The notes below the pieces were generated by a model, which was not told the DNA's origin, did no database searches, and saw only the letters and a program-made list of their open reading frames with translations. From the NCBI GenBank assembly GCA_030849065.1, contig JASAON010001586.1:1-64000 (forward strand): 64,000 nucleotides of DNA, in the 5' to 3' direction. The position numbers and the translations under genes are program-made. The stretch is from Jaenimonas drosophilae (Eukaryota > Euglenozoa > Kinetoplastea > Trypanosomatida > Trypanosomatidae). Position 1 is the stretch's first letter. Every line of letters starts with the position of its first letter. This document shows, one piece after another, positions 51,431-60,257 of this stretch.

Positions 51431-51747
51431 GGGTCAGGTTAAGGAGGTCGGCAGAACTCCACTCCGTCGGACGTGAAGGAAACAGCTAAACAAATCACGA
51501 TAGTAATGGACAAGGAGGAGAAGCACAGAAGTAGGGTAGCAAGCCACTGGAGGATGAATAAGTGTGAAGCCACCGTCCTCAGTCACCCAGTCTCGCAGAG
51601 AGGGGTGAAGGATAGCATGAGTAATAGTCAAACGTGGAAAACACAAATGATGAATGAAAGGAAGGAGCTCATCTTTGGCGGTTCATTCCGAGGCACTCCG
51701 AAGGGAATGGCCCCAGAATAACCCGCCAATGAAGATAGGCATCAGCC
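51431..51747. other. Short spacer downstream of the eS31 gene
   Basis: Mixed-composition 317-base spacer with no recognised feature. Confidence 0.4.
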
Positions 51748-52212
51748 TTAGTTCTTGCCCTCCGCAGTGAAGGTGACGTGGCACTTGCCGCAGTACTCGC
51801 GGTCCTTGTGCTTGGCGAGGAAGATGCCGGTGCCGCAGTTGGGGTGGGGGCACTCCTTGCGGGTGCGCTCAACCTTGAAGCTGCCATCGTCGTTCTCCGT
51901 CACCTTGAAGTACTTGAGAGCACGCATCTTCTCAAGCTTGTGGCGGTGAGCGTTCTTCTTCGGCTTGGTGAAGATGCGCTTCTTCTTCTTCTTGCCCTTA
52001 CCACCCTCGATGGGGACCACCACCTGAAGGGTGGACTCGTTGCTGAGCGTGGGGTAGGCAGCAAGCTCGGCGCCATCGGCGAGGCACATGCCGGCGAAGA
52101 AGAGGTCGCCAGACTCCACGTTAGCCTTGGCCTTGAGGCTGGCCACGGTCTCCTCAGCGGAGACGCGGACGGCCACGGTCTTGCCTCCAGCGGTCTTGAC
52201 GAAGATCTGCAT
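51748..52212 (-). CDS. RPS27A: Divergent ubiquitin-like / ribosomal protein eS31 (S27a) fusion
   Basis: This 154-residue fusion has an N-terminal ubiquitin-like part (1-71) starting MQIFVKT and ending in IEGG (Gly-Gly at 70-71), and a C-terminal eS31 part. The eS31 part has a Lys-rich stretch (72-90) and a zinc ribbon (CPHPNC, then YCGKC). It is a protein of the small ribosomal subunit. The ubiquitin-like part is far from true ubiquitin: it lacks the DKEGIPPDQQRLIFAG core, is about five residues shorter, and keeps few of its lysines. Kinetoplastid eS31 fusions are known to carry such divergent partners. The start is fixed by an excellent acceptor 11 bases upstream. Confidence 0.93.
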   Translation of the reverse strand: MQIFVKTAGGKTVAVRVSAEETVASLKAKANVESGDLFFAGMCLADGAELAAYPTLSNESTLQVVVPIEGGKGKKKKKRIFTKPKKNAHRHKLEKMRALKYFKVTENDDGSFKVERTRKECPHPNCGTGIFLAKHKDREYCGKCHVTFTAEGKN

Positions 52213-52222
52213 TCCTTTCTAT

Positions 52223-52250
52223 CTACGTAGCAAAAGAAAAGAGGGAGAGT
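52223..52250 (-). promoter_or_regulatory. Putative trans-splice acceptor of the eS31 gene
   Basis: On the minus strand a CT-rich tract (CTCCCTCTTTTCTTTTGC) ends in TACGTAG, with the start codon 11 bases further on. This is among the clearest acceptors in the window. Confidence 0.65.
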
Positions 52251-52843
52251 AAATGTGATCATCGTTGAAGAAAGAAGCGCCAATGCAGCACGTGATCCCC
52301 CTCCCCCTGATGGAGGAAGCCTGAGACTACCTAAACCCATAACGCTGGTAGAAGTCAACCAATGGGCGCCAGCTCTGATGAGAACAACAGAACAAAAGAA
52401 AAGTTCAAGCGCGCCGCACGCGCAAAAACAACCAACGGCGATAGCGTCGACCATTCAGGTCACAGGTACGCTATCACCTCCCTGCACTCGCACAACGTAG
52501 CCATGTTTTCCTGATCCTCTTGCATGCCCTCTTACAGGCATGAGAAGCGCAGCAGTCGACGGCACCTGGCTTAAGAAGAACTGAGCCGTAGTACCGGCTC
52601 ACCCGAGCAGGCTAATAAGAGGAATGGATGGTGACCTACACTTCGCGGTCATCGAACACAGGCACGATGCGGAGTTGCGGCTCACCGTAGACACTGGCCT
52701 AGCGAATTGCTACGCCATGACCCCCTCTTCAGCAGAGGGCCAGATTAATGCTCGCAGTGGTTGTGCAAAGGCACTCTCTACGAGGTCCGCCTGAACTCGT
52801 CGCCCAACTTCATGAAGGGACATGTGAAAAAACTGTCGTCACA
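52251..52843. other. Spacer between eIF4E and eS31 genes with a structured block
   Basis: Most of this spacer is a GC-rich block (52523-52774) with several hairpins, described separately. The rest is the eS31 leader side. No firm protein gene is seen; a plus-strand ATG frame of 57 codons (52624-52797) runs through the block. Confidence 0.5.
52523..52774. ncRNA. Candidate structured RNA or 3' UTR element
   Basis: Several inverted repeats are packed into about 250 bases: CATGCC/GGCATG (52523-52542), TGAGCCG/CGGCTCA (52582-52601), TGACC/GGTCA (52632-52651), a longer stem TGGC-c-TAGC with GCTA-c-GCCA around a five-base loop (52695-52717), CCCTCT/AGAGGG (52723-52739) and GTGC/GCAC (52763-52774). 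Base composition is unlike the A-rich spacers around it. I cannot name a class: no tRNA box, no clear 7SL helix 8 and no snoRNA boxes are found. It could be an element in the 3' UTR of the eIF4E mRNA, an independent RNA on either strand, or a decayed gene. Confidence 0.35.
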
Positions 52844-53488
52844 CTACTTCTTCGGCACAGGAGGTGACGTTGTGGCTTCCACAAAAGGATTCTCCGAAAC
52901 ATTGTACAAGTCGGATGGCAGCCCACGTCTCTCGAGCTCCTTCCGCAACGCAGCGACAACTGCTGCGGAATAGTCAGCCTCATTGAGCCATACCTCCACT
53001 CGGATGGTTCCGGAGTGCTCCTTAGATGGGCGAGCCGCTATCCGAACCACATCACACACCGCCACTCCATCGCATGCCTCGGCATTCACAGACTCACCAA
53101 GCACTGCAGCGATGATGGTGTCCAGGCCCGATTCCGTCGCGGGTGACTTGAGCAGGTTGACTATGACTCTTGATCCACGAGGAAAGGCTTCGTAGTTTGC
53201 ATCTAGCCCATCTCGGGAAAAGATAAGGACGGAACCGGTACCCAACTGCTGCACACGAGGCATCGAATTGATTGTGGACCACACTTCCTCGACGGAGGTT
53301 ACCCAATCAAGAAGCTGGAGACGACTCTGAGCCGCCAGCTTCCAATCCCCATTGTACTCGGCAGTGACCATAGCAGACGTGAGGAGCGGGAGATAGCTCA
53401 CCATCCACTTACTTCGAAGAGCATGGGTTACTGTATTGATCACGCATGGCTGGATTGGAGTATTGGCGGCGCTGGTGCTGGTGCTCAT
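52844..53488 (-). CDS. EIF4E5: Cap-binding translation factor eIF4E (EIF4E5-like)
   Basis: This 214-residue eIF4E-family protein binds the mRNA cap to start translation. Family marks are the HALRSKWMVSYLP opening (animal HPLQ-x-RW), VTSVEEVWSTINSMPRV around W70 (equivalent to W73 of human eIF4E), GSVLIFSRDGLDANYEAFPRG, then LDTIIAAVLGESV and the IRVEVWLNE strand. At the place of the cap-stacking Trp of the G-x-x-P-x-W-E motif the residue is Tyr (Y99). Size and position between EF-G and eS31 fit EIF4E5, one of six trypanosomatid eIF4Es. The frame is open to 53644 from a TTG; I chose the first ATG, 53488, which gives the normal family N-terminus. The symbol is inferred from size and recalled gene order. 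Confidence 0.87.
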   Translation of the reverse strand: MSTSTSAANTPIQPCVINTVTHALRSKWMVSYLPLLTSAMVTAEYNGDWKLAAQSRLQLLDWVTSVEEVWSTINSMPRVQQLGTGSVLIFSRDGLDANYEAFPRGSRVIVNLLKSPATESGLDTIIAAVLGESVNAEACDGVAVCDVVRIAARPSKEHSGTIRVEVWLNEADYSAAVVAALRKELERRGLPSDLYNVSENPFVEATTSPPVPKK

Positions 53489-55082
53489 TGCCGATGTAAT
53501 GCACACAGTCAAGAGGCAAGGGAGAAGAAAGGTAGAGATTTTATGGTTGCTGTTGTAGTTGCCTGATGGGCACGTTACTGAAGACGGGTCTATCGGCCTC
53601 TTCCTTCGAGCTGTCGAAAGCAAATGCTCCAAATCAGCAGTCAATGGCAGGAGTGCAGGAGCTCTAACTAGAGGAAACTAGATGATGGCTGAGGGCAGGG
53701 GTTTCTCTTGTCATTGAAGTAGGCAAAAAGGAGAAACAGGAAGGGCACTTCAGAAACAATTTTTAACTCTTGCGTAATGCACAAACACTCACACAGACAC
53801 ACCACTCCCAATCCTGTGCAGTATTGTCGAATGAATGCGATGGGCTGTACTGAACCAAAAACGAACGAGAAATTTCGACCCACCTCCCTTTGTGATGGTA
53901 CATGAGGCACTGCTCACAAATGGTGCACGAACAGGTTTCAGCGCGCCACCAGTAGAAAAGTGTATAGTGGGGGGTCAGTACCCACACATCAAGAGCACGT
54001 GCAAGATGCAAAAGATGATGCGAGACCCTGACACACAATAAGTGCTGGCACCTGCAAGAAAGAGGGTAGATGATGTATCGAGGCTAGGTGGACAAGTTTT
54101 CTAGTTCAGATATTTGACGAAAGTGGCGTTTCATCGTCACTTGGGGGGACCGATGCACACAAACAACAAAAACAGCAAGATGTCCTCTGATGTCCAACAC
54201 TCATTCATTTTCGAGTGCCCTCGCTCGCATGCACTTGCACCAATCCCCAGAGAAGCAAGCATCAGCGTTGGTGTGGTTTGCAAATTCCTCGCGATGAGCA
54301 AACACGAGTACGTGAGTAATGTACACTCACCAACGCGTGGAATAGGTGGAGCTAGTCTGAGAATGAGGGTAAACGACAAGTGACTGGGAGAGCTTCCGTC
54401 CCTAGGACAAGCAGTTACTGGACGCACAAAATAATGGCACCCTGCAAGCGGCGTCACCGCAATTGAAGGTGATGTCGCGAAACGAAAGGAGTAAAAAAAA
54501 AAAAAGGACAATATCAGCACGACAAAACCACTGTAGACAGAAAACCGAAAGCGCACGAGTATTCATCACCATTGCGGAACAGGTGGAAAGACTGGCCGCA
54601 CAACTGGAAGAGGTCAGTTCCGAGCCGGCCTTGCGCAAGAATGAAAAACGGGAACACCCAGAAAAGTTGTTTGTATCTCATGGAATCAACAGTGACCACC
54701 TGTTGTTTACCCGAGGGAGTGAAAAGAGAGGTTTGGAGTATTATGAATATGGAATTTGTACTGTTTGACCTCTCAAGAACCGTTGCCACACCAAGAGAGA
54801 AGAATGATGCGCAATCAGGTCCCTCAGCGCAGGATTATAGAACTTCTTCAATCCCAGGTGCTGGACACAAGAGAACGCGTGGAGCAGATTGCTGACCAAG
54901 CAAAAGCTAAGGTGGGTGCCTCCGAACAAGGAAGTCAAATAAGACACACACCCTACCAGAAAAGAGATGAGAACCCTACACCTCCGTTCATACTACCGCG
55001 CTCAGTGGCACTTTCTTGGCGTAGAACATAAAAAACTTTTGGGGGAGGAGCAGTCACAGGGACTGGGTTACCTTTTCAGGCA
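53489..55082. other. 1.6 kb spacer
   Basis: It holds the eIF4E leader and the 3' flank of the CAP-Gly gene. A run of A at 54493-54504 occurs. Plus-strand frames at 54540-54650 and 54805-54920 have coiled-coil-like composition (see findings). No firm gene is seen. Confidence 0.45.
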
Positions 55083-56357
55083 TTACTGTTGGACCACCTC
55101 AATGGTGTCAGCCAGCTGCTGTGTCCGTAAGGACGCATGAGATGGAGACCCAGCTGCTGTTGGCGAAGGAGTCATGGACATCGACTGCATCGACGTATCG
55201 CATTCACCCTTCGATCCGCTATCATCATCCAGAGCACCATTGGCATCGCCCATCTCAATTGGGCTGCCTCCGGCCGAAGCTTGCTCCTGCAACTCCTCCA
55301 GGTGGGAATTCTGCCGCACTTCCGGTAGCGGGCCTTGATATGCCTTTGCGGGGTCCATGGAGCCCAAGCGACTTCCATTAGTCTCACGCCACGCCGTACT
55401 AGGGCCACCACAGAAGTCAGGAATGTCCTCCTCGCGCATGTGCTCACGCAGAACCTCTGCGGCCTTCTTTGGAGCAACGAAGTGAATCTTTTTGTTCGTA
55501 CGTTCATCCAGAAATATCTTAACCAGCCTCCAGGCAAAGCGGAAGAAGGCTGGGCAGTTCACGATAAACACCTTGCCCACATTTTCTGGGTAATTGTCCT
55601 GCTCAACAGATGCTAAGGTCTGAGCAAAGCTGATCATAGGGCGAGTCATTGCGTTGACGTTCAGAAGATCCACAATGATGCATACGCGCTTGCTTTCCAC
55701 ATAATTGGTTGCCCGGAGACGGTTCATGCCCATTTCAACACCGCATGCATGCCAGCGAGCGATCACAGGGAGGGTGTACTTCTTTACGAAGTCTGAGGGA
55801 TGACAGTGTCCTCCGTTACTTGGTCGCTCGCAATAGATCAGATTACCCTCATAGTCAGTGGCGCCACTGTATCCACAGGGGTAGTCTTCCGCAATTTCCG
55901 GCAGGAAGTACTCATCACTGGAGGGTTGAAAACTCTCTCGCCAGTCAAGATGCTTTTCCAGCATCTCCTTCACCTTTTCCATGTTGAATTTCCGCGCAAT
56001 ACAGAACTTCACCAGTTCAAAGTCATGCCAACTCTTCACGCGATCACCAAATTGAGCACGTAACTCCGCCACGCAAACACCATTGCGCTCCTCAATAAAA
56101 TCATGCGCCCGGCACAGCATTCCGCGCTGAGCATCGCACTCGAAATAGGTCTTCCCTTTGAATGTTCCATTGCACCTAAGAGGGTTGGTGTGCTTCTCAT
56201 CGTACTCGATACCAAAGTAGTGGCCGATCTCGCGATTGGGGGCCAAATCCTTCTTATCGATTTTCCCCATCCAACGAATCACTCCGGTACTTCCCCAGTA
56301 ATCCTGGACGCGCATGCCCACCTTTGCCTTTTCATACTTGAGTTCCACAGCAGCCAT
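55083..56357 (-). CDS. CAP-Gly plus CRAL-TRIO (Sec14-type) protein
   Basis: This 424-residue protein starts with a CAP-Gly domain (about 12-88: YWGSTGVIRWMGKI, YFGIEYDE, GKTYFECDAQRGMLC). A Sec14-type helical lead-in and a CRAL-TRIO lipid-binding domain (about 115-325) follow, with the FELVKFCIARKFNMEKVKEML start, RVCIIVDLLNVN and KIHFVAPKKAAEVLREH. CAP-Gly domains bind the C-terminal EEY-type tail of tubulin or its partners; CRAL-TRIO domains carry phosphoinositides or hydrophobic lipids. The combination suggests lipid transfer or signalling at microtubules, fitting the subpellicular array of these cells, but this is inference. The core GKNDG motif of classic CAP-Gly domains is altered to NGTFKGK. 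The tail (about 330-424) is disordered. It starts at ATG 56357. Confidence 0.88.
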   Translation of the reverse strand: MAAVELKYEKAKVGMRVQDYWGSTGVIRWMGKIDKKDLAPNREIGHYFGIEYDEKHTNPLRCNGTFKGKTYFECDAQRGMLCRAHDFIEERNGVCVAELRAQFGDRVKSWHDFELVKFCIARKFNMEKVKEMLEKHLDWRESFQPSSDEYFLPEIAEDYPCGYSGATDYEGNLIYCERPSNGGHCHPSDFVKKYTLPVIARWHACGVEMGMNRLRATNYVESKRVCIIVDLLNVNAMTRPMISFAQTLASVEQDNYPENVGKVFIVNCPAFFRFAWRLVKIFLDERTNKKIHFVAPKKAAEVLREHMREEDIPDFCGGPSTAWRETNGSRLGSMDPAKAYQGPLPEVRQNSHLEELQEQASAGGSPIEMGDANGALDDDSGSKGECDTSMQSMSMTPSPTAAGSPSHASLRTQQLADTIEVVQQ

Positions 56358-56792
56358 TATTGCACTTGGTACTCAGTATATGGATTGAATGAAACGGAAT
56401 CGAATGGGATGAGAAGCTCAGTTGGGCCTTCTGGAGCAAATGAGAAGCAATAGACTTGGTTGAGATCAGAGCGCAATGCCTACTAAACACCACAGCAAGA
56501 AAAAGTGAAAGGACAGATAAGAAACACATGAATGAGTGTTGCTAGCAATCGCTATCCCTCAAGCCACTAGTCACCCTTTGGACACAGCCACTCACAATTA
56601 CTAAATGTGTGAAAATTACCTTTGAGCGCCACCGCACACTGTCACACAGGAAGAAACGCTCTGCCAAGCGCTTCGCCCTCTCATACAAGGTCAGCTTAGA
56701 CCTCCGTGACATAGGAAAAGGAATGCTAGGACTGTGGAAATGCTAGTCATGAGGCACATGTGGCATCCTCCTTCTGATTCCCTCCATGCGAG
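56358..56792. other. Spacer between EF-G and CAP-Gly genes
   Basis: A 435-base spacer with no clear feature; it would hold the EF-G 3' UTR and the leader of the next gene. Confidence 0.4.
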
Positions 56793-59030
56793 TTACGGAA
56801 GCTGATAAGCTGTTCGTCCCAGATCCTTGTTGCGCTCGTCCATACGCATTTGAGCTTTGTACGATTGCATGGGACGGTATTCTTTGAACTGCATACTGAA
56901 ATCACCTTGGCCCTTGGTGAGGCGTCGCAGATCTGAAATAAATCCAAACATCGTGTCTAACGCGGTTTCACCGCGAATGACAGCATCAGGGCCATCAACA
57001 ATTGTCTCAGTCACAATGCCTTCACGTTTTGCAAACTCTGCAGACACATCTGTCATTGCACCAGAGGGAACTGTCATCTCCACTTCCATGTATGGCTCCA
57101 CCAAAGTGGGCTTCATTTTTGGCAGCAGCGTCTCCCACAGCTCCTGTGTCGCGTTTTTGAATGCCTGATCGTTGGAATCTACCTCGTGCATCGCACCACC
57201 ATTGAGATGAAAGTGAACTCCCCACACGGGAGCGTGCATGAGCTCTCCCTTAACGAAGATCTTTCGCTCCAGCTGCTTAATGACGGACTTCTGTAGGGAT
57301 TCACGGATGTCGCCGTTGGAGCACTTGTTGGTAGCCTTGTTCTTTGATCCCTTCTCCACAGACATGTCAATGGGCAGTGGCTCAATGTAGCCTTTCAAGT
57401 GCGCCCACTGTCCCGCACCGCCACTTTGCCGCTTGAAGACAAAGTCAAATTCTTGGCGTTCAGTAATAATTTCCCGATAGTTCACGGTAGGCTTACCCAG
57501 CTCAACCTGCAAGTCATACTCACGCCGCAGTCGCTCCATGTAAATGTCCAGGTGTAGCTCACCCATGCCTTCCACGATGTCCTCATCGGTCTCAGCATTC
57601 CGATAGAAGATGAATGTGGGATCTTCACGCATGAAAGCAGCCATGCGCTCACGGACCTTCGACACCTGTCTGTCGTCCTTGACCTTGACGGAGGCGGATA
57701 TCACTCGTGGAGGAACGTACATATCTTCACAGGAGAAAAGCTGTGCTGCAGATTGTGGGCCAGCCTTCATCAACGTGTCTCCAGAGCTTGCTTCAATTTC
57801 TCCCTGAATGGCGCAAATGTCCCCTGCCCGGACCTCATCAACAACTTCCGCACTATCCGCGTGCATCCGCACAAGCTTCGGGGGAAGAAAGTTCTTGTTG
57901 GTACGGACATTCATCAAGTGCTCCTTCCGCATCTTGCCTTGGTATACACGGACGTAATTTGATAGTCCGGATTTTTGGGTTTCCTCAAGCTTGAAGACAA
58001 GAGCTACAAGCGGCTTCTCATCATCAGTTATGAGGTCAACTTCCTTCTCCTTAACATTATGGGTTAGCCCCTCTTCGTCTTTCACCCGCTTCATGTGAAA
58101 CCCTTTGTTCGCGCGCTCCAATGGTGAGGGAAGGTACCGCTCCACCGCATCAAGCATAAGTTGTACTCCTTTATTGCGGTAGGCACTGCCAACAAGCACC
58201 GGTACGAACTTGTTTGCGATTGTGGCACTGCGAATGGACGAATGGATCTGCTCGATGGTGGGTTCTTGATCGTTAAGGAAGATTTCCTCCATCGATTCAT
58301 CACACTCAGCCAAACGTGAAATCAGTTCTTTGCGGGCTGTCTCCATTTCCTCCTTCATATAATCGGGTACCTCCTCAAAACGGATGGTTTCACCATAAGG
58401 ACCATCAAAGTAAACAGCCCGACGCTCAATGACATCGACGACGCCCTCGAAATCTTGCGCAGTTCCCATGTTCAGCTGAATAAATGAAGCATTTATACCA
58501 AGTCGCTCCCTTGCCTGCTTCAACGCTCGCTGCGGGTTTGCGTTATCACGGTCCAACTTATTGATGAAGCAAATGCGCGGAACGCCGTAGCGCTTCATTT
58601 GACGGTCAACGGTAAGAGTCTGGCTTTGAACACCTCCAACGGCGCACATCAAGAGGATAGCTCCGTCCAATACACGCAGGGCACGCTCTACCTCAATTGT
58701 GAAGTCAACGTGACCCGGAGTGTCAATAATGTTAATTGTGGTATCTTTCCACTTGCATTGGGTTGCAGCGGAGCGAATCGTGATGCCGCGTTCCTTTTCT
58801 AGCTCCATTGAGTCCATAGTCGCGCCGACCTCAGTACCACCCTTGACTTCATGAATCTTTCCAATGCGCCCGCTATAAAACAGAATACGCTCACTGACAG
58901 TGGTTTTTCCAGAGTCAATGTGAGCACTGATACCAATGTTTCGCACATGCTTCACCTTGTCCATAAATGACGCAGTTGCAAATAAGGGGGCGGTGCATCT
59001 GTACGTACGAAGAAAGCGATTGGCGAGCAT
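56793..59030 (-). CDS. GFM1: Mitochondrial elongation factor G
   Basis: This 745-residue GTPase of the mtEF-G1 type moves tRNA and mRNA through the mitochondrial ribosome. A presequence-like N-terminus (MLANRFLRTYRCTAPLFATAS) precedes the G domain: AHIDSGKT at 36-43, RGITI at 81-85, DTPGH at 103-107 and NKLD at 157-160. Domains II to V follow without breaks, including the EPYMEVEMTVPSG stretch of domain V. Length fits the family (about 740-750). It starts at ATG 59030. Confidence 0.95.
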   Translation of the reverse strand: MLANRFLRTYRCTAPLFATASFMDKVKHVRNIGISAHIDSGKTTVSERILFYSGRIGKIHEVKGGTEVGATMDSMELEKERGITIRSAATQCKWKDTTINIIDTPGHVDFTIEVERALRVLDGAILLMCAVGGVQSQTLTVDRQMKRYGVPRICFINKLDRDNANPQRALKQARERLGINASFIQLNMGTAQDFEGVVDVIERRAVYFDGPYGETIRFEEVPDYMKEEMETARKELISRLAECDESMEEIFLNDQEPTIEQIHSSIRSATIANKFVPVLVGSAYRNKGVQLMLDAVERYLPSPLERANKGFHMKRVKDEEGLTHNVKEKEVDLITDDEKPLVALVFKLEETQKSGLSNYVRVYQGKMRKEHLMNVRTNKNFLPPKLVRMHADSAEVVDEVRAGDICAIQGEIEASSGDTLMKAGPQSAAQLFSCEDMYVPPRVISASVKVKDDRQVSKVRERMAAFMREDPTFIFYRNAETDEDIVEGMGELHLDIYMERLRREYDLQVELGKPTVNYREIITERQEFDFVFKRQSGGAGQWAHLKGYIEPLPIDMSVEKGSKNKATNKCSNGDIRESLQKSVIKQLERKIFVKGELMHAPVWGVHFHLNGGAMHEVDSNDQAFKNATQELWETLLPKMKPTLVEPYMEVEMTVPSGAMTDVSAEFAKREGIVTETIVDGPDAVIRGETALDTMFGFISDLRRLTKGQGDFSMQFKEYRPMQSYKAQMRMDERNKDLGRTAYQLP

Positions 59031-59248
59031 CGCGTGTGCACCGGCTAATACTGTGAAATGGAGTCTAGACTAATCGAATAGCCAAGGAAAATTGTAGCGG
59101 CAAAAGAAAATATATATCGACAATTTGATTGAGGTGAATGTCAGCCATTCCGGACGAAGAGATAAAACTGTCGACTGAGCAAGTGTGGGTATGCTAATGT
59201 ACATACAAGGAGAGAGAACAAAGTCTAGCACACCGTCATGCTCAATGC

Positions 59249-60016
59249 TTACGGATCAGGACTCGGTTCCTGAGATTGCTTGAGTTGCTCCTTCAACTCA
59301 ACGTACTGCTCACGTAATTGAGCAAGCTCATCTGCTACATCGTTGTTTCCAGGCTCTTCATCATTTTCATTCTTCTCCTCATCTTCAATTTCAGCCTCAA
59401 GTTTTGCAATGAGTTCATCCCGCTTGTCATTGTCCTCTCGCAGCTGCCTCATTTCGAACTCGTAGTCACCATGTTCAGATGCGTTGAGTTCATCGAGCTC
59501 ATCCTGCAGTTTTGCTTCCTGGCGAGTTAAGCGACTCGTCTCTTTCATTAGCTTATCCCGTCGTTCGCGAAACATGGCAATATCTGCTCGAGCAGAAGCA
59601 TTCTGCTCCTCATTGTCCCTACGACGTTGCTGCTGCTCGTTGATCGTTCGCGTTGCCTTCTTAACCTCAGGCTTCTGGTTTGCCAGAATGTTCTGAAGTC
59701 CAGCATTCTCATTTGAGAGATAGGCACGACGAGCGTTTAATCTGATATACTCCTGATACAGTTCAGTCACGTTGCATTTTTTCAGCTCGGACAGCTGCTG
59801 CTCCAAATTTCGGATTTTGTCCTCTAGTGACGCATTCTTTGACTTCATTCTTTCCACAGCGGACCCTTCTAGTGTATCCTCCTTTCTGTCATTCTCTTTT
59901 GCAGCAGCGTCATTTCTATTTTGCTCTTCTTCATCATGGATATCGGCAAGCCGCTGTCGAAGATACGTGTTCTCTTCCGCTGCTTTCGAAGCAGCAGATC
60001 CTGAGTATGTTGGCAT
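59249..60016 (-). CDS. Coiled-coil protein
   Basis: This 255-residue protein is almost entirely coiled coil (about 14-245), rich in Glu, Lys, Asn and Gln. A poly-acidic break (EIEDEEKNENDEEPGNND) falls near 207-224 and a short Pro-rich end closes it. No catalytic or other domain is seen. Such proteins are often cytoskeletal or ciliary in trypanosomatids, but no identity can be given. The start at ATG 60016 (MPTYSGSAASKAAEE) lies just after two pyrimidine-AG acceptors, which supports it. Confidence 0.78.
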   Translation of the reverse strand: MPTYSGSAASKAAEENTYLRQRLADIHDEEEQNRNDAAAKENDRKEDTLEGSAVERMKSKNASLEDKIRNLEQQLSELKKCNVTELYQEYIRLNARRAYLSNENAGLQNILANQKPEVKKATRTINEQQQRRRDNEEQNASARADIAMFRERRDKLMKETSRLTRQEAKLQDELDELNASEHGDYEFEMRQLREDNDKRDELIAKLEAEIEDEEKNENDEEPGNNDVADELAQLREQYVELKEQLKQSQEPSPDP

Positions 60017-60029
60017 AACTAGAAAACAA

Positions 60030-60049
60030 CTGCAACAAAAAAAAGGGAA
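60030..60049 (-). promoter_or_regulatory. Putative trans-splice acceptor of the coiled-coil gene
   Basis: On the minus strand CCTTTTTTTTGTTGCAG lies 13 bases before the start codon, with a second AG even closer. Confidence 0.6.
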
Positions 60050-60257
60050 TGGTGGGAAGCAGTAAGTAAAAGAGAAATGAAAGAATTGACAGAGCAGACA
60101 GAAACCTCAGTCACATAAGTCCAAAGAAATAAAATAAACTGGTAGAGTACAAACGTCTATTTCGCGTGCATCTATCGCTTTCCACTTTTTTCCCCACAGC
60201 TGAAAAAAAAACGGTGAAAGTCAGTTGAGGTATCTTGGGTTGTAAAAAAAAAAAAAA

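Noticed and set aside
52523..52774. 7SL (SRP) RNA in the structured block
   Set aside because: GAGCAGG and GGTGACC strings recall SRP RNA, but the helix 8 tetraloop arrangement and a divergent upstream tRNA gene, usual for trypanosomatid 7SL, are absent.
53489..53644. N-terminal extension of the eIF4E protein
   Set aside because: The extension starts at TTG, and the family N-terminus is already reached from the ATG at 53488.
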